Assembly: GCF_028745515.1 (NCBI RefSeq)
Contig: NZ_JAQZSG010000004.1
Location: 62,001-126,000 of the forward strand
Source of the DNA: Paenibacillus thermotolerans
GTDB taxonomy: Bacteria > Bacillota > Bacilli > Paenibacillales > YIM-B00363
Direction of reading: 5' to 3'
DNA: 64,000 nucleotides
Shown: positions 44,609 to 53,542 of the stretch, one piece after another
Numbering within the stretch: position 1 is the stretch's first letter
Layout: each line of letters starts with the position of its first letter
The notes under the pieces: generated by a model
Told to the model about the DNA's origin: nothing
The model's database searches: none
The model's input: the letters and a program-made list of their open reading frames with translations, nothing else
Translations under genes and position numbers: made by a program

Positions 44609-44878
44609 ATGGAAGAAACGTTAATTGAGAAGCTCAAACAGTATTACTTCGACTATCGGCGCACATCGGATCCCGAAGACAGCTTCTCGCTGGCTATGCA
44701 ATCGATGCCGCATTATGTGATAGGCAAAATCGGCGACCTTTCGCGCGGCGGAGATTTGGACGGCATTCGCAATGTCATCCGCCAATATGAAGAATTCGAC
44801 ATCGCCCCGGCGAAAAGCAACGATTCGGTGCAGGAGCGGTTCGAGGAGGAATTTTTGCAGGCAAGACAGGTGCACTAG
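44609..44878 (+). CDS. Hypothetical protein, 89 aa
   Basis: A small acidic, mostly helical protein (MEETLIEKLKQYYFDYR at the start; EERFEEEFLQAR-like tail). No membrane segment, cysteine pair or known motif is visible. GGGAGGTAA precedes the ATG. It stands alone between the divergent modA gene and a metal-dependent hydrolase gene. I do not recognise the family. Confidence 0.65.
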   Translation: MEETLIEKLKQYYFDYRRTSDPEDSFSLAMQSMPHYVIGKIGDLSRGGDLDGIRNVIRQYEEFDIAPAKSNDSVQERFEEEFLQARQVH

Positions 44879-44966
44879 CCCACTCTTCAATGTAAGGTTC
44901 TGGCAAAAGGGGCCGATGTATGGTATTTTACCCTTAGGAACCAGCCTTGAATGAGGAGAGATGGAG

Positions 44967-45650
44967 ATGAATATTACGTTTCTTGGGCACTCGGCGATGC
45001 TTGTCGCAGGAGGAGAACGACGCGTAATTATTGATCCGTTTTTGACGGGGAACCCCGCAGCTGCGATGCCGGCGGCCGAAGTCAAGGTCGATGCGGTCAT
45101 CCTGACGCATGCACATGGAGATCATTTCGGGGATGCGATCGATATTGCCAAGGCGAACGACTGTCCCATCTTCGCGATTGTCGAACTCGCCGGCTACTGC
45201 AAAAGCAAAGGCGTGAAAACCCATGGCATGAACTTGGGCGGATCGTTCGAAGAGAACGGGATTCGCGTGCAATTCACGCCCGCGCTTCACAGCTCATCGA
45301 TTCAAGAGAACGGCACGTTGATTTATGCCGGCACGCCCGCAGGCGTCGTGCTGACGATGGGCGGCAAGACGTTATACCATGCTGGGGATACGGCGCTGTT
45401 TTCGGATCTGAAGCTCGTCGGCCGCAGAGTGCCGATCGATGTCGCGGCGCTGCCGATCGGCGATTACTTCACGATGGGGCCGGAGGATGCGCTGGATGCG
45501 GCTTCATTAATCGGCGCGAAGCATGTGATCCCCGTTCATTACAATACGTTCCCTCCGATCCGGCAAGACGGAGAAGCGTTCGTCAAGCGGCTTGAGGCCA
45601 TAGGAATTGCCGGCCATGCATTGAAGCCGGGCGAAACGCTCACGGTTTAA
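44967..45650 (+). CDS. UPF0173-type metal-dependent hydrolase (metallo-beta-lactamase fold)
   Basis: A 227-residue protein of the YtkL/UPF0173 group. It opens with MNITFLGHSA and has the metal site THAHGDHFGDAIDIA at about residues 51-65, the later HAGDTALFSD, and VIPVHYNTFPPI with the final His. The family belongs to the metallo-beta-lactamase fold; the reaction is not established. The start is ATG 44967 with GAGGAGAG at good distance; ATG 44961 is too close to it. A terminator follows at 45672-45707. Confidence 0.9.
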   Translation: MNITFLGHSAMLVAGGERRVIIDPFLTGNPAAAMPAAEVKVDAVILTHAHGDHFGDAIDIAKANDCPIFAIVELAGYCKSKGVKTHGMNLGGSFEENGIRVQFTPALHSSSIQENGTLIYAGTPAGVVLTMGGKTLYHAGDTALFSDLKLVGRRVPIDVAALPIGDYFTMGPEDALDAASLIGAKHVIPVHYNTFPPIRQDGEAFVKRLEAIGIAGHALKPGETLTV

Positions 45651-45671
45651 CAAATTGCATACTTCATCGCA

Positions 45672-45707
45672 AGCCCGAGCCTTATGGAATAAGGACCGGG
45701 CTTTTTG
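45672..45707 (+). terminator. Terminator after the UPF0173 gene
   Basis: AGCCCG pairs with CGGGCT and CCTTAT with ATAAGG, separated by a two-base internal loop, and the stem is followed by TTTTTG. Confidence 0.8.
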
Positions 45708-45778
45708 TTATCCTTTCACCGAAAACTGGGCGAACGCATAGAATGCATGACAGACTTTCGATTGGGAGGGGATTTACG

Positions 45779-46816
45779 ATGAACAACGCAGCATGGCGGA
45801 AACGTCCGCTCAGGGCGACCTCCGTTTTATCGCTTTGCGTCATCCTTCTCTTGCTTGCCGCATGCTCGGGCGGATCCGGCTCCGGATCGGGTGAGAACGT
45901 TAAAGTGAGAATCGGGGAAGTTACGAGATCGATATTTTACGCGCCGCAGTATGTGGCGATCAGCCAAGGCTTCTTTAAAGATGAAGGACTCGATGTTGAG
46001 CTGACGACGACGGCCGGCGGCGACAAAACGATGACCGCGCTGCTGACGGATGCGATCGATGTGGCGCTCGTCGGCTCGGAGACGTCCATCTATGTCTACA
46101 ATCAAGGCTCGGACGATCCGGTCATCAACTTTGCGCAATTGACGCAGACGGACGGAACGTTCCTGGTCGGGCGCGCTCCCGACGACAATTTCTCTTGGGA
46201 AAAGCTGAAGGGCTCCACCTTCCTGGGTCAGCGCAAAGGCGGCATGCCGCAGATGGCCGGCGAGTTCGCCTTGAAGAAGCACGGCATCGATCCGCATAAC
46301 GACATGACTTTGATTCAGAACGTCGATTTCGCGAATATCGCTTCGGCCTTTTCTTCCGGAACGGGCGATTACGTGCAGCTGTTCGAGCCGACGGCGACCA
46401 TTTTCGAGAAAGAGGGAAAAGGCCGCGTGCTCGCAAGCTTCGGGGTGGAGAGCGGCCATCTGCCGTATACCGTTTTCATGACGAAAAAGAGCTTCATCGA
46501 CAAGCACGGCGACACGGTGCAAAAATTTACGAACGCGATTTATAAGGCGCAGCAGTGGGTTCAACAGAACGACGTGAATACGATTGCCGATGCGGTGAAG
46601 GAGTTTTTCCCCGACGCCGACATTGAGGTCATTCGAGGGGTTGTACAGCGTTATAAATCGCAAGGCTCGTTCGCAACCGACGGAATTGTGGATGAAGAGG
46701 AATGGAACAACCTGCAGGATATTATGGTAGAGGCGGGAGAGCTGGAGAAGCGGGTCGAGCATTCGATTTTGGTGGATAACAGCTTTGCGGAAAAGGCGAA
46801 AAAGGCATCGGACTAA
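45779..46816 (+). CDS. Nitrate/sulfonate/taurine-type ABC binding lipoprotein
   Basis: A 345-residue SsuA/NMT1-like receptor. The lipoprotein signal ends LLLAAC (Cys about 30). The mature part has VRIGEVTRSIFYAPQYVAISQGFFKDEGLDVEL, then GGDKTMTALLTDAIDVALVGSE, the pattern of sulfonate, nitrate and pyrimidine-precursor receptors. The ligand cannot be chosen from sequence alone; no thiamine riboswitch or sulfonate oxygenase gene is nearby. GGGAGGGGA precedes ATG 45779. ATPase and permease genes follow, making a complete importer. Confidence 0.88.
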   Translation: MNNAAWRKRPLRATSVLSLCVILLLLAACSGGSGSGSGENVKVRIGEVTRSIFYAPQYVAISQGFFKDEGLDVELTTTAGGDKTMTALLTDAIDVALVGSETSIYVYNQGSDDPVINFAQLTQTDGTFLVGRAPDDNFSWEKLKGSTFLGQRKGGMPQMAGEFALKKHGIDPHNDMTLIQNVDFANIASAFSSGTGDYVQLFEPTATIFEKEGKGRVLASFGVESGHLPYTVFMTKKSFIDKHGDTVQKFTNAIYKAQQWVQQNDVNTIADAVKEFFPDADIEVIRGVVQRYKSQGSFATDGIVDEEEWNNLQDIMVEAGELEKRVEHSILVDNSFAEKAKKASD

Positions 46817-46883
46817 TGCGATGCGAAACCGGCGGCACGATTAGGAAAAGCGCTCCATACTACGTCCATTAGGAGGGTGCGGC

Positions 46884-47660
46884 ATGACATATGCGATCGA
46901 AATGAAGCGGGTGACGCACGCCTACGTCAGCGATAAGGGCGCCGAACTATCGGTTAAGGACATTCGGCTTGCGGTGCGCCCCGGCGAGTTCGTCTCGCTG
47001 GTCGGACCGAGCGGATGCGGCAAAACTACGATATTATCGATGATTTCCGGATTGATTATGCCTTCCGAGGGCGAGGTGAACGTGCTCGGTACTCCCATAG
47101 AGAAGCCTCATCCGAAGGTCGGATACATGCTTCAGCAAGACTATTTGTTTCCTTGGAAAACGATTCGCGAGAACGCGGCCATCGGACTTGACATTCGGGG
47201 AGTCCGCAGCAAGGAAAACGAGGAGTATATTATGGTTTTGCTGCGCGAGATGGGTCTCGAGGCTTCAGCCGGAAGATATCCGCACCAATTGTCCGGCGGC
47301 ATGCGGCAGCGGGCGGCGCTCGTCAGAACGCTCGCCGTGCGGCCGGACATCTTGCTGCTCGACGAGCCGTTCTCGGCGCTCGATTACGTAACGAAGCTGA
47401 AGCTGGAGGATCTTGTCTCGGAGACGATCCGGTCGTTCGGCATGACGGCGGTGCTTGTGACGCACGACATATCGGAGGCGATCGCCATGAGCGACAGAGT
47501 GTTCATAATGGCGAAAAATCCGGGAACGATTCGGCGGGAGATCGATATTCCCGAGCACATTCGGGAGGCGATTCCGTTCCAAGCTAGGGAGAAGCCCGGC
47601 TTTCAAAATATATTCCACGATATATGGAAGGAATTCGAAGGCGGGGAGGGTGACGCGTGA
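46884..47660 (+). CDS. ABC transporter ATP-binding protein (SsuB/TauB-like)
   Basis: A 258-residue single ATPase domain. Walker A is VGPSGCGKTT, the Q-loop LQQDYLFPWKTIREN, the signature LSGGMRQRAAL, Walker B ILLLDEPFSALD, and the His switch is in VLVTHDISEAI. The C-terminal 40 residues are typical of the taurine/nitrate group. It drives the permease whose GTG start overlaps its stop. Confidence 0.95.
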   Translation: MTYAIEMKRVTHAYVSDKGAELSVKDIRLAVRPGEFVSLVGPSGCGKTTILSMISGLIMPSEGEVNVLGTPIEKPHPKVGYMLQQDYLFPWKTIRENAAIGLDIRGVRSKENEEYIMVLLREMGLEASAGRYPHQLSGGMRQRAALVRTLAVRPDILLLDEPFSALDYVTKLKLEDLVSETIRSFGMTAVLVTHDISEAIAMSDRVFIMAKNPGTIRREIDIPEHIREAIPFQAREKPGFQNIFHDIWKEFEGGEGDA

Positions 47661-48478
47661 GACCGATGAACCGATCGGAGAACGAACTGCTGGATAAGGT
47701 GTATGCGGATTATCGGAGAGGACGGATTCGGTTTACCCGATGGGCCGTCGCTGCGCAGCTATTCCTGTTTGTTGCTTTTTTTGCGCTGTGGGAAACGGCC
47801 GGCAGACATAAATGGATCGACGTGCTGCTGTTCAGCTATCCATCGAAAATCGTAGCGCTTCTATATAGCAAGCTGCTGGACGGCAGCCTGCTGCCGCATG
47901 TCGGCGCTACGGTGCTGGAGACGGTCGTCGGCTTCGCGCTCGGTACGTTCGCCGGGCTTGCGGCGGCTGCGATTCTATGGTGGTCGCCGTTTTTGGCGCG
48001 GGTGTTCGATCCGTATATCGTCGTGCTGAACAGCATGCCCAAGGTGGCGCTTGGGCCGCTTTTTATAGTGGGGCTAGGGGCGACGTCATCGTCCATTATC
48101 GCAATGACGCTCGCCGTTACGGTCATTATAACGACGCTCGTCATTTACTCCAATTTTAAAGAAGTGGATGCGAACTATACGAAGGTGGTGCGGCTGTTCG
48201 GGGGCAACCGAGCGGACGTATTCCGCAGAGTCATTATGCCCGCTTCGGTGCCGGCCATTCTTTCCACATTGAAGGTGAACGTCGGGCTCGCCTGGATCGG
48301 CACGATCGTCGGCGAGTTTCTCGTTTCCAAGCAAGGCCTCGGCTATTTGATCATTTACGGCTTTCAAGTGTTCAATTTCTCGCTTGTTATCGGCAGCCTG
48401 TTCGTGATCGCCGCCGTTGCGGCCGTCATGTACAAGATCGTTTCCCGCATCGAGCGGGCGTTTCAATACCGCTCCTAA
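47657..48478 (+). CDS. ABC transporter permease (SsuC/TauC-like)
   Basis: A 273-residue permease with six helices. The coupling loop is KEVDANYTKVVRLFGGNRADVFRRVIMPASVPAI, and the C-terminal VGEFLVSKQGLGYLIIYG block is conserved in sulfonate/nitrate permeases. It starts at GTG 47657, overlapping the ATPase stop, with GGGGAGGG upstream. It forms a homodimeric channel served by the binding protein two genes upstream. Confidence 0.94.
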   Translation: MRPMNRSENELLDKVYADYRRGRIRFTRWAVAAQLFLFVAFFALWETAGRHKWIDVLLFSYPSKIVALLYSKLLDGSLLPHVGATVLETVVGFALGTFAGLAAAAILWWSPFLARVFDPYIVVLNSMPKVALGPLFIVGLGATSSSIIAMTLAVTVIITTLVIYSNFKEVDANYTKVVRLFGGNRADVFRRVIMPASVPAILSTLKVNVGLAWIGTIVGEFLVSKQGLGYLIIYGFQVFNFSLVIGSLFVIAAVAAVMYKIVSRIERAFQYRS

Positions 48479-48534
48479 TTGTGTGCTACAATAAAGAAAA
48501 ACAGATTGCGGCACGGGATAGGGGCTGATAAGGA

Positions 48535-49401
48535 ATGAAACAAACCGGATTAGTGCTGGAAGGCGGCGGCATGAGGGGAGTTTATACCGGTGGAGTGCTC
48601 GAACGATTTATGGAATGGGGTCTTTATTTCCCCTACGTCATCGGGGTTTCGGCAGGCGCTTGCAATGCGGTGTCGTATTTGTCGAGACAGCGCGGCAGAA
48701 ACCGCCGGGTGACGATCGATTTCGTCGACCATCCCGAATACTTGAGCTTCGCGAATTGGATCAGGAAAGGGAGCGTATTCGGGATGGAGCTCATCTTCGA
48801 CCGAATTCCGAACGAGCTGGATCCGCTCGATTACGAGGCGCTCTTTGCTTCCGGCGAGACGTTCGTCATGGGAACGACCGACCCGCTGACAGGGCTTCCC
48901 CAATATTACGGCAACGAGCATTGGAGGCAGGATCAGGCGACGTTCTCGTCCATAATCAAGGCGTCCAGTTCGCTGCCGTTCTTCGCTCCCTCCGTAGAGA
49001 TCGCCGGGAAGCGGATGTATGACGGAGGCGTCTCGGATCCGATTCCGGTCCGCAAAGCGCTGGAGGACGGCTGCGAACGCCTTGTGATCGTGCTGACGAA
49101 GGATGCGTCCTATCGGATCAAGCCGTTTAAGCAGCAAAGGCTTGCCCGCATCCTTTACCGGCATTACCCGGGACTGGTGGACGCGATGATTCGGCGGGAG
49201 CGGGTGTATAACGAGACAATGGAACTGATCGCGGAGCTTGAGAAGGAGGGACGAGCCTTCGTCATCCGTCCGTCGACGCTCGTTCCGGTGAAACGGATGG
49301 AGCGGGACAAGTCCAAGCTCGAGGTGCTGTACAAGCTCGGAGAAGACGATGCGGATGCGGCGTACGAGCCGCTTCGGCAGTGGCTTTCCGGCGGTTTTTA
49401 A
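48535..49401 (+). CDS. Patatin-like phospholipase (YlbK/YchK type)
   Basis: A 288-residue serine lipase of the patatin family, cytosolic since no signal is seen. The oxyanion Gly-rich loop is LEGGGMRGVYTGGVL, the nucleophile Ser lies in VIGVSAGACNAVSYLSRQ (GxSxG), and the catalytic Asp in MYDGGVSDPIPV. It most resembles YjjU/YchK-type single-domain patatins that cleave acyl chains from phospholipids. It has no linked gene of obvious function; a SulP transporter gene follows. Confidence 0.92.
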   Translation: MKQTGLVLEGGGMRGVYTGGVLERFMEWGLYFPYVIGVSAGACNAVSYLSRQRGRNRRVTIDFVDHPEYLSFANWIRKGSVFGMELIFDRIPNELDPLDYEALFASGETFVMGTTDPLTGLPQYYGNEHWRQDQATFSSIIKASSSLPFFAPSVEIAGKRMYDGGVSDPIPVRKALEDGCERLVIVLTKDASYRIKPFKQQRLARILYRHYPGLVDAMIRRERVYNETMELIAELEKEGRAFVIRPSTLVPVKRMERDKSKLEVLYKLGEDDADAAYEPLRQWLSGGF

Positions 49402-49476
49402 CGGAGCGAATTCATCCTTGACATCCATGGAGCGCAGGACTATGATTTGCGTATCTACTGCGGAAAAGAAGGGACC

Positions 49477-50820
49477 ATGATGAAGGCTTTTTTTAAAGGC
49501 CGCTATGAAGGTTATGATTTAGCGCAGCTGCGCAAGGACGTCCTCTCGGGAATATTAGTAGGGATCATTGCCATTCCACTCGGAATGGCATTTGCTATTG
49601 CATCGGGTGTCGATCCGGAATACGGGCTTTATACAGTCATTGTCGCGGGTATTTTGATTTCATTGCTTGGGGGCTCCCGATTCCAAATCGGCGGTCCGAC
49701 GGGCGCGTTTATTCCGATTTTGCTTGCCATCGTGCTGCATTACGGATATGCCAAGCTGCTTACCGCCGGCTTTCTGGCAGGGGCGATCCTGCTCGTGCTC
49801 GGTTTGTGCCGCGCCGGAAAACTCATTACCTTGATTCCGAAGCCCGTTATCGTCGGATTTACGGCGGGGATCGCGGTCATTATTTTTTCGGGGCAAATCG
49901 GCAATTTCCTCGGGATGACGGGGCTCAAGTCGCATGAATATTTCACGGAAAATATGCGCGAAATAATCATGCATTTCAGCTCCATGAACGGTTACGGTCT
50001 GCTCATTGCCGTCATCTGTTTAGCTTGCATCGTCGGCTGCCGGCTGTTCCTTCCCAAGGTTCCGGCTCCTTTAATCGGTCTCGCCGTTTCCTCCGCCGCC
50101 GCCGCGATATTTTTACAAGGAAAGGTTGCGACGATCGGTTCGGTCTACGGCATCATCCCGGACCGGCTTCCCGGCTTCATGCTGCCTGACCTAAGTCTCG
50201 GAACGATCGGTACGATGCTGGCGCCGGCGTTCGCCATCGCGCTGCTCGGCGGAGTGGAGTCGCTGCTGTCGGCCGTCGTGGCGGACGAAATGACCGGCAC
50301 GAAGCACAGCAGCAACCGCGAGCTGATCGGTCAAGGCATCGCGAACATGATTACTCCGCTATTCGGAGGCATTCCCGCCACCGGCGCGATTGCCCGTACG
50401 GCCACCAACATTAAATCCGGAGGAAAATCGCCGATCTCCGGTATCATCCACGGACTTACGGTATTGCTTATTCTTGTGTCGTTCGCCCCAATCGCCTCCG
50501 CCATTCCGCTGGCCGCGCTGGCGCCGATCCTTATGGTCGTCGCGTGGAATATGAGTGAGCGGAAGCATGTTGCCCATATATTAAAAACGCGTTCGGCCGA
50601 AGCTTGGATCATGGCGGTCACGTTTTTGCTGACGGTATTTTTCAACTTGGTTTACGGCGTTGCGGCAGGACTTATCGTTTCCGTTATCGTATATGTTTAC
50701 AGGACAAAACTTTCGAAGCCGTTACAGGCTGCAAGCGCAAATCAGTTGAACGCCGATACCAGTAATCCCCGTTCACCGGCAGCGGATTCGGTGCAGGTGG
50801 TTAGGGAGGATGTAGTGTAA
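49477..50820 (+). CDS. SulP family anion transporter without a STAS domain
   Basis: A 447-residue transporter of the SLC26/SulP group with 12-14 hydrophobic segments. The signature IAIPLGMAFAIASGVDPEYGLYT follows the first helix, and FQIGGPTGAFIPI is the anion-site region; EMTGTKHSSNRELIGQGIAN and AIARTATNIKSG lie in the second repeat. The protein ends soon after the last helix with a polar tail, so the usual C-terminal STAS domain is absent. Substrate may be sulfate or bicarbonate. Two ATGs in a row (49477, 49480) fit the ribosome site; the second has better spacing. Confidence 0.9.
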   Translation: MMKAFFKGRYEGYDLAQLRKDVLSGILVGIIAIPLGMAFAIASGVDPEYGLYTVIVAGILISLLGGSRFQIGGPTGAFIPILLAIVLHYGYAKLLTAGFLAGAILLVLGLCRAGKLITLIPKPVIVGFTAGIAVIIFSGQIGNFLGMTGLKSHEYFTENMREIIMHFSSMNGYGLLIAVICLACIVGCRLFLPKVPAPLIGLAVSSAAAAIFLQGKVATIGSVYGIIPDRLPGFMLPDLSLGTIGTMLAPAFAIALLGGVESLLSAVVADEMTGTKHSSNRELIGQGIANMITPLFGGIPATGAIARTATNIKSGGKSPISGIIHGLTVLLILVSFAPIASAIPLAALAPILMVVAWNMSERKHVAHILKTRSAEAWIMAVTFLLTVFFNLVYGVAAGLIVSVIVYVYRTKLSKPLQAASANQLNADTSNPRSPAADSVQVVREDVV

Positions 50821-50824
50821 CGAT

Positions 50825-51547
50825 ATGAAGATCATGATTTCAGGTGAGGACCGAGAGGCGGCAGAGACGCTGGGGGGGTTAGCGGAGAAGGAATCGGAAG
50901 CGGAGCTGTGCGCCTCCGCCGGCGATGTAGATGAGCTGATGCGGCTCGCAGAAGAGCTTTCCCCGGATGCCGTCTTTATTGAAGCGGAGATGCACGGCTT
51001 GAGCGGACTGCAGGCGGCTCGCGCGCTGGCGGGAAGAGCGGGCGGGCCGATGATCGTAATCACGTCGGCTACGGACCGGTATGCAATGGACGCGTTCGAG
51101 CTCGGTGCGGCCGATTATTTGCTGAAGCCGTACGATCCGATCCGGTGGAAAGCGACGATGCAGCGGCTGAAAGAGAAAATGAAGCAGCTCAAACCGTATC
51201 GATCGGCCATTCGGAATTTGCTCATTCCCGGCGGGGATTCGATTGCGGTCGTCCGTCCCGATTCGATTTTGGCGATTATTAAAGAAGAGAAGAACGTCAT
51301 CATCCATACGAAGGACGGAAAAAGCTTCACCAGCAAGTCAACGCTTCAGGAATTGGAGGAGAAGCTGAGCAGCTTCGATTTTTTTCGCCCGCATCGCAGC
51401 TATCTCATTAATTTGAATGAGGTGGCGGAGCTGATCCCATGGTTTAACGGAGCTTACAATGTCAAAATGAAATCCGCGTCTGACATGAAGGTTCCGGTTT
51501 CCCGGGACGCGGCGAAGGAGCTGTTGAAGCGATTAGGCGGGGAGTAA
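50825..51547 (+). CDS. LytTR response regulator with degenerate receiver
   Basis: A 240-residue protein with an N-terminal receiver domain (1-120) and a C-terminal LytTR DNA-binding domain (about 140-238: SILAIIKEEKNVIIHTKDGKSF, FFRPHRSYLINLNEV, PVSRDAAKELLKRL). The phospho-acceptor position reads FIEAEMHGLSG, with Glu53 where Asp is expected, and the N-terminal acidic pair is lost (MISGEDRE). The Lys in LLKPYDP remains. No sensor kinase is adjacent. It follows the SulP gene by four bases and precedes acsA. It may act without phosphorylation, with Glu mimicking the active form. Confidence 0.88.
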   Translation: MKIMISGEDREAAETLGGLAEKESEAELCASAGDVDELMRLAEELSPDAVFIEAEMHGLSGLQAARALAGRAGGPMIVITSATDRYAMDAFELGAADYLLKPYDPIRWKATMQRLKEKMKQLKPYRSAIRNLLIPGGDSIAVVRPDSILAIIKEEKNVIIHTKDGKSFTSKSTLQELEEKLSSFDFFRPHRSYLINLNEVAELIPWFNGAYNVKMKSASDMKVPVSRDAAKELLKRLGGE

Positions 51548-51653
51548 ACCGACTGGATATTTTATCCGGCTGCCGAGTGGGATTCCGGAGCTTTTATCCT
51601 TCAATTCGTACGACTCGCTCTACATATTTAACATTTCGCAACGATTTTGTTAC

Positions 51654-51712
51654 AAAACTGTGAAACGCTTTATATAATCCATATAAAGCGTTTTCACAGT
51701 TTTTTGCTTTAG
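51654..51712 (+). promoter_or_regulatory. acsA promoter within a large cre-containing palindrome
   Basis: A long inverted repeat (arms of about 22 bases, 51654-51676 and 51681-51703) contains TATAAT at 51673-51678 and, in the right arm, ATAAAGCGTTTTCA (51683-51696), a 12-of-14 match to the CcpA cre consensus. A T run follows, so the element may also end transcription from upstream. In Bacillus acsA is repressed through a cre, which fits. Confidence 0.6.
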
Positions 51713-51754
51713 AAAACAAAAATATATTCGATTTTCCGGGAGGAGACGGGAGCA

Positions 51755-53485
51755 ATGCACGAACTGAATGCGAACCACGAAGTGCTGCCAAGCGTGAAAA
51801 CGGATTCGAACATGAAATCTTATGAAGAAACGTACAAAAACTTTAAATGGGAAGACGTTTACCCGAATTTCAGCTGGCATACGACCGGCAAAGTAAATAT
51901 GGGTTACGAAGCGATCGACAAGCATACGGAAACGTCTCGCAAAGATAAAGTGGCGCTTATTTATGCAGGTGACGACCGCAACGAGAGCTATACGTTCGAA
52001 GAAATGCGCAAGCTGTCGAATCAATTCGGCAACATGCTCCGTTCGTTGGGGGTTAAGAAGGGCGACCGCGTCTTTTTCTTTATGCCGCGTACGCCGGAAA
52101 TTTACGCCGGCATTATCGGCGCGCTGAAAATCGGAGCTATCGTCGGTCCGTTGTTCGAGGCGTTCATGGAAAGCGCTGTCTTGGACCGTCTATCCGATGC
52201 CGAAGCGTCCGTCATCGTAACGACGATGGCGCTGAAAGGGCGCATTCCGCGCGATCAGCTGCCGAATTTGAAGCATGTCGTTCTGGTGGATTCCGACGGA
52301 AATCCGGGACCGGGGGAAGTGGACTTCCACAAAGCGTTCGTATCCGCATCCGAAGAACTCGATATTGAATGGCTCGATCTTGAAGATCCGATGATTCTTC
52401 ACTATACATCCGGGTCGACGGGCAAGCCGAAGGGCGTGCTCCACGTTCATGGAGCGATGATTCAGCATTATATTACGGGCAAATGGGTGCTCGATCTGAA
52501 AGAGGACGACGTTTATTGGTGCACGGCGGATCCGGGCTGGGTAACGGGGACGTCCTACGGTATCTTCGCACCTTGGCTGAACGGGGCGACGAATCTGATC
52601 CGCGGCGGACGGTATTCCCCGGATCGTTGGTACTCCGCCATTCAGAACTATAAGGTTACCGTTTGGTACAGTGCGCCTACCGCTTTGCGCATGCTGATGT
52701 CCGCCGGCGATGACGATGCCGAAAAATACGACTTGTCGTCGCTGCGTCACATTCTTTCCGTCGGCGAGCCGCTCAACCCGGAGGTTATTCGCTGGGGCAT
52801 GAAGGTTTATAAGCAGCGCATTCACGATACGTGGTGGATGACCGAAACCGGCGGTCACTTGATCGTAAACTTCCCTTGCATGGACATTCGCCCCGGCTCG
52901 ATGGGTCGTCCGTTCCCGGGCATCCAAGCCGCGATCATCGACGACAACGGCAACGAGCTGCCTCCGTACAGCCTCGGCAACCTGGCGATTCGGAAGGGCT
53001 GGCCGTCCATGATGCGCCGCATCTGGAACAACGAGCCCAAATATCAAGAATATTTCAAGATTGACGGCTGGTACGTATCGGGCGACTCCGCGTACATGGA
53101 TGAAGACGGTTACTTCTGGTTCCAAGGCCGTGTCGACGACGTCATTAATACGTCGGGCGAGCGCGTCGGGCCGTTCGAGGTGGAAAGCAAGCTCGTCGAG
53201 CACCATGCCGTAGCCGAAGCGGGAGTTATCGGCAAGCCCGATCCGCTGCGCGGCGAAATCATCAAAGCGTTCATTTCGCTTCGCGAAGATTACACTTACA
53301 GCGAAGAGCTGATGGAGGAGCTGAAGCTGCATGTGAAGACCGGTTTGGCCGCGCATGCCGCTCCTCGGGAAATCGAAGTGATCGACAAGCTGCCGAAGAC
53401 GCGTTCCGGCAAAATTATGCGCCGCGTTCTGAAGGCGCGCGAGCTCGGCCTGCCGGTCGGCGACTTATCGACATTGGAAGACTAA
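51755..53485 (+). CDS. acsA: Acetyl-CoA synthetase
   Basis: A 576-residue AMP-forming acetate-CoA ligase. The P-loop is LHYTSGSTGKPKGV; the adenylation core continues with WWMTETGGH and VSGDSAYMDEDGYFWFQGR. The C-terminal catalytic Lys is in PKTRSGKIMRRVL, the position acetylated to inactivate AcsA in Bacillus. Length matches firmicute AcsA (about 570) rather than the longer enterobacterial Acs. It assimilates acetate when sugar is absent, consistent with the upstream cre. A sirtuin gene that could reverse the acetylation lies 340 bases downstream. Confidence 0.96.
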   Translation: MHELNANHEVLPSVKTDSNMKSYEETYKNFKWEDVYPNFSWHTTGKVNMGYEAIDKHTETSRKDKVALIYAGDDRNESYTFEEMRKLSNQFGNMLRSLGVKKGDRVFFFMPRTPEIYAGIIGALKIGAIVGPLFEAFMESAVLDRLSDAEASVIVTTMALKGRIPRDQLPNLKHVVLVDSDGNPGPGEVDFHKAFVSASEELDIEWLDLEDPMILHYTSGSTGKPKGVLHVHGAMIQHYITGKWVLDLKEDDVYWCTADPGWVTGTSYGIFAPWLNGATNLIRGGRYSPDRWYSAIQNYKVTVWYSAPTALRMLMSAGDDDAEKYDLSSLRHILSVGEPLNPEVIRWGMKVYKQRIHDTWWMTETGGHLIVNFPCMDIRPGSMGRPFPGIQAAIIDDNGNELPPYSLGNLAIRKGWPSMMRRIWNNEPKYQEYFKIDGWYVSGDSAYMDEDGYFWFQGRVDDVINTSGERVGPFEVESKLVEHHAVAEAGVIGKPDPLRGEIIKAFISLREDYTYSEELMEELKLHVKTGLAAHAAPREIEVIDKLPKTRSGKIMRRVLKARELGLPVGDLSTLED

Positions 53486-53499
53486 TATGGTTTTTTGGA

Positions 53500-53528
53500 A
53501 GCGCGGACCATTGTGTCCGCGCTTTCTT
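53500..53528 (+). terminator. Terminator of acsA
   Basis: GCGCGGAC pairs perfectly with GTCCGCGC around CATTGT, followed by TTTCTTG. Confidence 0.85.
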
Positions 53529-53542
53529 GCTGTCGGGGATGT

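Noticed and set aside
45651-45778. Thiamine riboswitch before the NMT1-like receptor
   Set aside because: No CTGAGA or equivalent conserved core was found, so a thiamine-precursor role is unsupported.
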